A stretch of 19,540 nucleotides of DNA, taken from NCBI GenBank assembly GCA_018694455.1, contig JABHNP010000130.1, positions 1-19,540 of the forward strand, read 5' to 3'. Source of the stretch: Planctomycetaceae bacterium (GTDB lineage Bacteria; Planctomycetota; Planctomycetia; Pirellulales; UBA1268). The notes under the pieces are model-generated. The model was not told the origin of the DNA. It saw only the letters and a list, made by a program, of their open reading frames with translations, and searched no databases. The first letter of the stretch is position 1. Every line of letters begins with the position of its first letter. A program made the translations under genes and the position numbers. Shown here piece after piece: positions 14,214 to 19,540 of the stretch.

Positions 14214-15365
14214 GTGACTGAAAACGATACATCAAAAATTCTTAATTCAGTTCTTGCTGGCCACCGTATAGAACGTACTGATGCGGTTCGTCTTCTGGAG
14301 TCCAACCGACTAGCATCCATTGGAAAAGCAGCACATGCTGTGACAACAAAACTTCACCCAGAGACATACAGAACGTACAATATCGACCGAAATATTAATT
14401 ACACAAACATCTGCACAGCGGTATGTGATTTCTGCGCCTTCTTTCGAGGACCTAAAGCTCCTGATGGTTACGTTCTCGACAGAGAAGTTCTTCTCAAGAA
14501 AATAGAAGAAACCGTAGCTATCGGAGGAGATCAGATTCTTCTACAAGGTGGGATGCATCCTACATTACCACTGGAGTGGTACGAGGAACTTCTACGAGAT
14601 ATAAAGTCGCAATTCCCATCGGTTAATGTTCATGGATTTTCTCCCCCTGAAATTTTCCATCTTACAAAGGTGGCGAAGCGACCCCTTGAGGAAATTCTTG
14701 AACGTCTTGCTGCTGCAGGTCTTGGATCTCTTCCGGGTGGTGGTGGTGAGATCCTCGTAGACCGTGTTCGATCAGCAATGACTCGTGGTAAAGTCATGAC
14801 AGATGATTGGCTAAACGTCCATCGGCAATGGCATGCTCTTGGCGGAAGAAGCACAGCAACAATGATGTTTGGCCATATCGAAACCCTGGCCGAAAGAATT
14901 GAGCATCTCGATCGTTTGCGAGAATTACAAGATGAAACCGGTGGGTTTACTGCTTTCATTTGTTGGTCATTTCAGCCCGACAACACTGAAATGGCCCACA
15001 TCCCCGCATCTGGTTCTTTTGAATATCTCAAGACACAGGCTGTCGCTCGGCTGTACTTAGATAACATACCCAACATTCAGTCGAGTTGGGTTACGCAAGG
15101 CCGAGATATTGGCCAGCTTGCCCTTCTTTTTGGTGCGAATGATATGGGTAGTTTAATGCTCGAAGAAAACGTGGTGAGCGCTGCGGGAACGGTGCACCAC
15201 CTCACTCTTGATCAGATGCGATCTGCGATTTCAGAACTCGGGTGGCAACCCAGACGTCGGAACGTTTTTTATGAACTTGTAGACGACAGAACCGATCAGG
15301 TGAAGGAATCACATATTCATACGACTGTGAATATTGACCTGCCTGTCTTAACCTCAGCATCGTAG
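14214..15365 (+). CDS. mqnC: Cyclic dehypoxanthine futalosine synthase, radical SAM (MqnC)
   Basis: 383 residues. The radical-SAM cluster motif is NICTAVCDFCAFFR, with Cys67, Cys71 and Cys74 (CxxxCxxC). IGGDQILLQGGMHP, VHGFSPPEIFHL, LGSLPGGGGEILVDRVR and WVTQGRDIGQLALLFGANDMGS are characteristic of the MqnC/MqnE/CofH group. The first match is better to MqnC (ILLQGG) than to MqnE. MqnC cyclises dehypoxanthine futalosine with SAM and a 4Fe-4S cluster. The start is a GTG at 14214; there is no ATG upstream of the conserved region in this frame. It lies between mqnA and the deaminase-like gene with gaps of 23 and 16 bases. Separating MqnC from MqnE by eye is fairly safe but not absolute. Confidence 0.88.
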   Translation: MTENDTSKILNSVLAGHRIERTDAVRLLESNRLASIGKAAHAVTTKLHPETYRTYNIDRNINYTNICTAVCDFCAFFRGPKAPDGYVLDREVLLKKIEETVAIGGDQILLQGGMHPTLPLEWYEELLRDIKSQFPSVNVHGFSPPEIFHLTKVAKRPLEEILERLAAAGLGSLPGGGGEILVDRVRSAMTRGKVMTDDWLNVHRQWHALGGRSTATMMFGHIETLAERIEHLDRLRELQDETGGFTAFICWSFQPDNTEMAHIPASGSFEYLKTQAVARLYLDNIPNIQSSWVTQGRDIGQLALLFGANDMGSLMLEENVVSAAGTVHHLTLDQMRSAISELGWQPRRRNVFYELVDDRTDQVKESHIHTTVNIDLPVLTSAS

Positions 15366-15381
15366 ACAAAGAGCCACTCGT

Positions 15382-16707
15382 ATGCTGAACTCGAGCCAAC
15401 AGCATCGATCATTTATTATTCGTACAAAGTGGTTACTACCAGTTTCATCTCGTCCTTTAGAGAATGCGTGGCTTCGTGTCGAAAGGGGTCTTGTGACGGG
15501 CTTCGGCACGTGGCCCCCCCGCTCACAGAACGGCCTGCGGGTCATTGACCAAGACAACACGATTATCACAACTGGCTTTATTAATGCGCACACTCACTTA
15601 GAGTTCTCATCATGCCAAGAACCTTTTAACACTGCAGGAGGCCTCCATGAGTGGATTCGTGACGTTGTTGCTTGGAAACGTCAACAAAGCACATCCTTTG
15701 TAGACTCCGCCCGAAACAATGCCGCCATCGTCTCAGGAATTCATGAATCAGCTGCTTGTGGAGTTGTTGCTCTCGGAGAGATCGCAACCACCAATACTTT
15801 TTATAATAAAATACCGAACCGCCCGCGTCTTCGGGTTTTTCGAGAATTCCTTGGCTTTGATTCGCCTGCCTCACATGCCGGGTTATCACGAGAGGCTACC
15901 TGCCTAGGGGACGCTCAACGGCTATCTCGCGCAGGTATAGCTGTAGGGCTCTCACCTCACGCTCCATATTCCACTCAATGGAACGTTGGCAAGACAGTAG
16001 CCAACGCCTCCAGAAAAAGCCTGAGACGTCGTGGCCTTCGACGTGGAAAAAATCGAACACTAACGCCTCTTGCCATGCATTTGGCCGAATCACAATTTGA
16101 AGCTGAATTCTTAACAACACAAACAGGCCACTTCAGGACACTTTTTGAAGACCTTGGAGTGTGGCCAGATAAAACACCGAATTTAGCTACAACTGCCGAC
16201 TGGATTTCTCTATTGGCTACAAGTGATCGTGGCCTGATTATTCATGGAACACACCTTCACAACGATCAGGTAGCGCTATCACAACTTCAACTTCATCGCC
16301 AAAAACTCATTGCTGTTGTCTGTCCACGAACGACACTAGCCTTGTCCGGTAAACTTCCACCTATTTCAGAATTTAAAAAATCTGGGATACGCATTTGCCT
16401 TGGTACGGATGGACGTGGTTCCAATCCTGATCTTTCAATTCGTGCAGAGGCAGCGTGCCTCATTGAGTCGGGACTTGTCACACCACAAGAAGCACTTTCA
16501 ATGATCAGCGTAAACGGCGCATGGGCTCTTGGCTTTGAGCACAGAACAGGGTGCATCGCTACTGGACGGCCTGCTGACTTTGTGATTCTTAAGCCGTCTG
16601 TGTCACCAAATACAGCAGACCAGGCAACAATGACGATATTTGATTCCATGACCAAAGTTGTCGCCACATTCCGTGGCGGCCGCCCCATCGCAGGCGATTT
16701 CCTCTAA
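15382..16707 (+). CDS. Amidohydrolase, probable aminodeoxyfutalosine deaminase
   Basis: 441-residue amidohydrolase of the cytosine-deaminase/TrzN-like branch. Metal and catalytic positions are visible: NAHTHLEF (H70, H72), SPHAPYST (H193), MHLAESQFEAEF (H233, E236), IIHGTHLHNDQ (around 287-295) and CLGTDGRGSNPDLS (D343). The last block (GTD..SNPDLS) resembles enzymes that deaminate 6-aminodeoxyfutalosine to futalosine. Its place 16 bases after mqnC strongly favours that role, since an organism using MqnE needs this deamination or an MTA-nucleosidase bypass. Other amidohydrolases of this branch act on guanine or methylthioadenosine-type purines, so the substrate is inferred from context. The loop SLRRRGLRRGKNRTL (213-227) is unusually basic. 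The gene ends 4 bases from the convergent hisG. Confidence 0.8.
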   Translation: MLNSSQQHRSFIIRTKWLLPVSSRPLENAWLRVERGLVTGFGTWPPRSQNGLRVIDQDNTIITTGFINAHTHLEFSSCQEPFNTAGGLHEWIRDVVAWKRQQSTSFVDSARNNAAIVSGIHESAACGVVALGEIATTNTFYNKIPNRPRLRVFREFLGFDSPASHAGLSREATCLGDAQRLSRAGIAVGLSPHAPYSTQWNVGKTVANASRKSLRRRGLRRGKNRTLTPLAMHLAESQFEAEFLTTQTGHFRTLFEDLGVWPDKTPNLATTADWISLLATSDRGLIIHGTHLHNDQVALSQLQLHRQKLIAVVCPRTTLALSGKLPPISEFKKSGIRICLGTDGRGSNPDLSIRAEAACLIESGLVTPQEALSMISVNGAWALGFEHRTGCIATGRPADFVILKPSVSPNTADQATMTIFDSMTKVVATFRGGRPIAGDFL

Positions 16708-16711
16708 TCCG

Positions 16712-17590
16712 CTACAGCCTACAATTAGAAATATCGGTCTCAATAATAGCGGATGCTCCTATTGATTCAAGCTTTTCCATTATCTCATGGGTTTCATTTC
16801 TTCGGACCATCGCCCGAACAGAGCACCAACTTGTCTCTTCTAATGCGCTTACAGTTGGTGAATTAAACCCCGGAGTAATGTCTTCTGCCTCGGCCAACCG
16901 ACTTCGTGGCACGTTGTATTCCAGCAACGTCCATGTTCGTGCTATGACAACTCCCTGAAGGCGACGAACTATACGATCAGCCATATTGGTATCGACCACA
17001 GCTTTATTTTGCACGAGCACGGTCTCGTAGCAACCAATTTCCTCAAGCACACGAAGACGATTGGCTGCTAGTGTGCTTCCCGTTTCGACGAGATCAACAA
17101 CCGCATCAGCAACATCAAGGGACACCATAATTTCAACACTGCCAGAGAGTTCAACTAAATGCACTTCAACACCATGCTGAGCTAACCAATCACGAGTGAT
17201 TTTAGGGAAACTCGTAGCAACTCTTCGGCCGTGTAAATCTTTAGGCGACACAATCTCTGCATTATCTGGCACACAGAGAGCCAATCTACAACTACCTACT
17301 CCAAGAGAAAGTCTTTCAATAAGATCAACCCCTCCCTCAGCAACAAGATCAGCACCGGTAATACCGAGATCGATAGCGCCTTCTGCTGTGAGGATCGGAA
17401 TATCATCAGTTCTTAGAAAAACGATCTCAACTGGAACATCACGGCACCGGGCAAATAATGAACGAGACACACGGCGAAACGAGAGGCCTGCATCATGAAG
17501 TAAATCAGCGACCACTTCTGACAGTCGCCCTTTACTCGGAATGCCTATACGAAGCATTCGTTCTACACTTTCTGATCTAGATTTCTTCAT
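16712..17590 (-). CDS. hisG: ATP phosphoribosyltransferase, long form
   Basis: 292 residues. It catalyses the first step of histidine synthesis: ATP + PRPP gives phosphoribosyl-ATP. The N-terminal part has LRIGIPSKGRLSE (13-25) and IDLGITGADLVAEGG. The PRPP-binding segment includes VADAVVDLVETGSTLAANRL. The C-terminal segment (TSWCSVRAMVRRNETHEIMEKLESIGASAII) is the regulatory HisG_C domain that gives histidine feedback control in long-form enzymes, which do not need HisZ. The ATG at 17590 has GAGG close upstream; an alternative at 17557 gives MLRIGIPSKGRL, closer to the usual family start. It is co-directional with hisE, 50 bases upstream, so the two are probably one transcript. It is convergent with the amidohydrolase gene, only 4 bases apart. 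Confidence 0.94.
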   Translation of the reverse strand: MKKSRSESVERMLRIGIPSKGRLSEVVADLLHDAGLSFRRVSRSLFARCRDVPVEIVFLRTDDIPILTAEGAIDLGITGADLVAEGGVDLIERLSLGVGSCRLALCVPDNAEIVSPKDLHGRRVATSFPKITRDWLAQHGVEVHLVELSGSVEIMVSLDVADAVVDLVETGSTLAANRLRVLEEIGCYETVLVQNKAVVDTNMADRIVRRLQGVVIARTWTLLEYNVPRSRLAEAEDITPGFNSPTVSALEETSWCSVRAMVRRNETHEIMEKLESIGASAIIETDISNCRL

Positions 17591-17640
17591 ACTGCCTCTA
17601 CCTGCGTAAAATCCGACTTACAATTTTAGCCACACCACTG

Positions 17641-17994
17641 CTATTTCCTGGATGCCTTTTCATCAAGTCCTGAAACGCCAAAGCGTCCGGCCAACGTCGC
17701 CTCCACTTGTTTCAGCGTTACATCGCGACAGGCCAACAACACCATAGCATGATAAAAAAGATCTGCTGCCTCTGAGATCACTCGTTCATCGACTTCGTTA
17801 ATAGCTGCCTCAACAAGCTCCCCTGCTTCTTCAGTAACTTTCGAACCAATTTTCACAACACCTGCAGCAAGAAGGTTACTTGTGTACGATCGCTCAGATT
17901 TCGATGCTTTACGACTTGTGATAATACCCTCAAGTTGCCCAAACACCTTCCCGATTGGATGGTCATCGAACTGGTTCGGACTGTTTGGTTCCAT
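17641..17994 (-). CDS. hisE: Phosphoribosyl-ATP pyrophosphatase
   Basis: 117 residues from the chosen start. It hydrolyses phosphoribosyl-ATP to phosphoribosyl-AMP and pyrophosphate, the second histidine step, directly using the HisG product. Motifs of the all-alpha MazG-like fold are SYTSNLLAAGVVKIGSKVTE, EEAGELVEAA and ISEAADLFYHAMVLLACRDV; the E/D residues in the last two are the magnesium-binding positions. The frame stays open to a GTG at 18027, adding 11 residues. A GGAGAAG stretch lies before the ATG at 17994 and supports the shorter start. HisE is separate here rather than fused to HisI. It is followed by hisG and is divergent from miaA. Confidence 0.93.
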   Translation of the reverse strand: MEPNSPNQFDDHPIGKVFGQLEGIITSRKASKSERSYTSNLLAAGVVKIGSKVTEEAGELVEAAINEVDERVISEAADLFYHAMVLLACRDVTLKQVEATLAGRFGVSGLDEKASRK

Positions 17995-18082
17995 TACTAC
18001 TGCTTCTCCAAAAGACACTTTTAACACATGCTACAATTCTTAACTGTACCATGTGATGTACCCCTAAGACACCGAAGCTTCA

Positions 18083-18973
18083 ATGTCAGCGTCAATGCCT
18101 GAATTAGCAAGTGATTGCATAATCCTTACAGGCCCAACCGCATCAGGTAAAACTGCTTTAGGAATTCGTCTGGCGCGACGATTAAACGCCGACATCCTCA
18201 GTGCTGATTCAGTTGCAGTCTACCGGGGCTTGAATATTGGTTCGGCAAAACCAACTTTGCAAGAACAGGCTGAGTCGCCTCACCATCTCCTTGATCTTGT
18301 AGATCCTGCAACGCCTTTTACCGCATCAGATTGGCTTCTTGCAGCACGTAAAGTCATTCAGGATTGTCGCGATCGTGGTCGACGAATTCTCGTTGTCGGG
18401 GGTACTCCGCTGTATTTGCGATGTCTACGCGATGGCCTTGATGACTTTGCTCCAGTGAACCCGTCACTGCGACATAATTTGACTCATGAACTCAACAGAC
18501 TTGGCCCCGAGGAACTCCACAACAAACTAGCCCAAAGCCGCCCAGATCTTGCCGCAACAATTCATCCTAATGACTCAAAACGCATCATTCGTGCTCTCGA
18601 AATCGCGGAAACTGCTGGGCCGGATCACAAGCGATCTTGGACCCTGGCAAACAATCAAGAAAAACGGCTCTTCCCATGCCCGATACTCGTCATTGATCAC
18701 CCACGCATAATACTCAACAGTCGAATAAACCAGCGTGTCGAAGCGATGTTTGAGTCGGGCATTGTAGAGGAGACTGAGGCGGCTGAAAAACAATACGGTA
18801 TCGGCACGACAGCAGCGCAAGCTGCTGGCTACAAAGAATCTCTTGCATATATCCGGGGGGAAATCAACAAACAGGAAGCCATCTCGAAAACCAAACAACG
18901 CACCCGTCAACTGGCAAAACGTCAACGCACTTGGTTTCGGAGTTTCTCTGACGCTGTCTGGCTATCTGCCTGA
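18083..18973 (+). CDS. miaA: tRNA dimethylallyltransferase
   Basis: 296 residues. MiaA transfers a dimethylallyl group to N6 of A37 in tRNAs that read U-initial codons. Motifs are the P-loop TGPTASGKT (16-24), ILSADSVAVYRGLNIGSAKP (38-57, family form SADSMQVYRGMDIGTAKP with the catalytic Asp at 42), VVGGTPLYLRCL with Pro where many species have Gly, and HPNDSKRIIRALEIAE. The C-terminal TKQRTRQLAKRQRTWFR holds the tRNA-contacting basic segment. The length is normal and all key residues are present. No Shine-Dalgarno sequence precedes the ATG at 18083. The gene is divergent from hisE (88 bases) and followed by two hairpins. Confidence 0.95.
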   Translation: MSASMPELASDCIILTGPTASGKTALGIRLARRLNADILSADSVAVYRGLNIGSAKPTLQEQAESPHHLLDLVDPATPFTASDWLLAARKVIQDCRDRGRRILVVGGTPLYLRCLRDGLDDFAPVNPSLRHNLTHELNRLGPEELHNKLAQSRPDLAATIHPNDSKRIIRALEIAETAGPDHKRSWTLANNQEKRLFPCPILVIDHPRIILNSRINQRVEAMFESGIVEETEAAEKQYGIGTTAAQAAGYKESLAYIRGEINKQEAISKTKQRTRQLAKRQRTWFRSFSDAVWLSA

Positions 18974-19032
18974 TTATTTTGGTTTACGAATTGATCCGTT
19001 GGTCTTGCGCAAATTTCGTACCAGACAACTCC

Positions 19033-19061
19033 CTGTGCTAGCAAAGAAAGTGCTAGCACAG
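19033..19061. other. 11-pair perfect hairpin downstream of miaA
   Basis: CTGTGCTAGCA (19033-19043) and TGCTAGCACAG (19051-19061) are exact reverse complements around AAGAAAG. The stem is stable and starts 59 bases after the miaA stop. No T-run follows on either strand, so it is not a standard intrinsic terminator. It could be a processing or stabilising element, or a factor-dependent termination site. Confidence 0.5.
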
Positions 19062-19065
19062 CATC

Positions 19066-19093
19066 TTGTGGTTGGGTGTGCCGCCAACCACAA
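19066..19093. other. Second perfect hairpin, 10 pairs
   Basis: TTGTGGTTGG (19066-19075) pairs exactly with CCAACCACAA (19084-19093) around GTGTGCCG. It lies 4 bases after the previous hairpin. The right arm is also the outer end of the 59-base inverted repeat, so TTGTGGTTGG recurs as the last ten bases of the window. No T-run follows. Confidence 0.5.
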
Positions 19094-19142
19094 AATCAAA
19101 AAAGTTCTTGTCTTGTCTTTCAGGAGTCATATCTTCACGCCT
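19084..19142 (+). repeat. 59-base inverted repeat, left copy
   Basis: These bases are an exact reverse complement of 19482-19540. Identity stops at 19143, where C would need to pair with the C at 19481. The left copy lies in the gap between miaA and the amidotransferase start, and its outer ten bases are an arm of the second hairpin. Its reverse complement would encode the RREDM motif of the amidotransferase, which is surprising for an intergenic segment. Confidence 0.9.
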
Positions 19143-19214
19143 CAGGGTTCGAAGTTGTCACTCAAGGACGAGTGGCACGAACGCTCAAACGAGTTGCTCG
19201 AAGAAGGAACTTTC

Positions 19215-19540
19215 ATGGCAGCCAAACCGGTAATCGGAATCAATATGGACTTTCGCTCCAGTTGCAAGGAGCACGCTTCACTTTCATTCATAGCAGCGGG
19301 CTATTATGAAAATATTATTCAATCAGGAGGCATACCTCTCGTCTTGCCTCCTCTTGAAGATGAAGACGATCTTGTAAGAGTACTCGACACTCTGGACGGG
19401 GTTGTTCTGATCGGTGGAGCAGATCTCGATCCCCAGCGAGATGGATATATGCCACACCCTGCAGTTCGCAACATGGACCACAGGCGTGAAGATATGACTC
19501 CTGAAAGACAAGACAAGAACTTTTTTGATTTTGTGGTTGG
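19215..19540 (+). CDS. PuuD-like class I glutamine amidotransferase, 3' part missing and possibly chimeric at the end
   Basis: 108 residues are visible before the window ends, with no stop. MAAKPVIGINMDFR (1-14), FIAAGYYENIIQSGGIPLVLPP (25-46) and VLDTLDGVVLIGGADLDPQRDGYM (56-79) match the N-terminal third of gamma-glutamyl-GABA hydrolase-like (peptidase C26) proteins. These cleave gamma-glutamyl amides; the catalytic Cys lies further on and is not in the window. AAGGA 7 bases before the ATG supports this start, although the frame is open far upstream. After HRREDM (89-94), relatives usually continue FDR..., but here TPERQDKNFFDFVV follows. This segment lies within the inverted repeat that starts exactly at codon 90 (19482), so the last ~15 residues may not belong to the real gene. 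Confidence 0.75.
   Translation, partial: MAAKPVIGINMDFRSSCKEHASLSFIAAGYYENIIQSGGIPLVLPPLEDEDDLVRVLDTLDGVVLIGGADLDPQRDGYMPHPAVRNMDHRREDMTPERQDKNFFDFVV
19482..19540 (-). repeat. 59-base inverted repeat, right copy (runs to window end)
   Basis: This is the exact reverse complement of 19084-19142, separated from it by 339 bases. The copy reaches the final base, so its true length may be greater than 59. It starts at the codon for Arg90 of the amidotransferase and replaces the sequence expected for that family after the RREDM motif. Confidence 0.9.

Noticed and set aside
1..19540. tRNA genes, CRISPR arrays, insertion sequences, phage or defence modules
   Set aside because: No cloverleaf-like segment, regularly spaced repeats, transposase or integrase motif or known defence protein was seen on either strand.

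Overview
The window looks like chromosomal housekeeping and transport DNA from an uncultured, moderate-GC bacterium, most likely a planctomycete. This is inferred from four things. (i) Menaquinone genes belong to the futalosine route (mqnA, mqnC and an aminodeoxyfutalosine-deaminase-like amidohydrolase). (ii) There is a 92-residue two-CxxC zinc-ribbon protein of a kind I associate with Planctomycetota. (iii) The amidotransferase fragment at the right edge resembles planctomycete PuuD-like proteins. (iv) Shine-Dalgarno sequences are scarce. No 16S rRNA or other decisive marker is present. I see no tRNA, rRNA, CRISPR array, insertion sequence or phage gene.

Layout, left to right. Bases 2-664: the 3' part of a rhodanese-DUF2892-rhodanese fusion. 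742-1227 (-): a small secreted unknown protein. 1409-5721 (+): an apparent five-gene operon encoding a polar amino-acid ABC importer (binding protein, permease, ATPase), an ADP-ribosylglycohydrolase/J1-crystallin-like protein, and a stand-alone methyltransferase matching the C-terminal module of the ovothiol enzyme OvoA. 5852-6139 (+): a small tail-anchored protein. 6168-7385 (-): an iron-type alcohol dehydrogenase, divergent from aroA (7523-8839, +). 8877-9155 (-): the zinc-ribbon protein. After a 416-base stretch without a convincing gene comes 9572-13123 (+): a 10-codon leader ORF, a membrane-anchored unknown protein, and an ABC-2-type exporter ATPase and permease. 13318-16707 (+): mqnA, mqnC and the deaminase. 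16712-17994 (-): hisE and hisG, convergent with the menaquinone genes. 18083-18973 (+): miaA. 19215-19540 (+): the start of a PuuD-like glutamine amidotransferase.

Functionally, aroA supplies the chorismate branch from which mqnA starts menaquinone synthesis. The deaminase and mqnC carry out later steps; mqnE, mqnB and mqnD are not in the window. hisE and hisG give the first two steps of histidine synthesis. The least ordinary gene set is 1409-5721, where a predicted amino-acid importer sits directly upstream of an ovothiol-type N-methyltransferase.

The most striking non-coding structure is at the right edge. The last 59 bases are a perfect reverse complement of bases 19084-19142, and the amidotransferase reading frame stops resembling its family about where this copy begins. 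It may be an amplification or assembly fold-back, or a real inverted repeat. Sequence alone does not decide between these.
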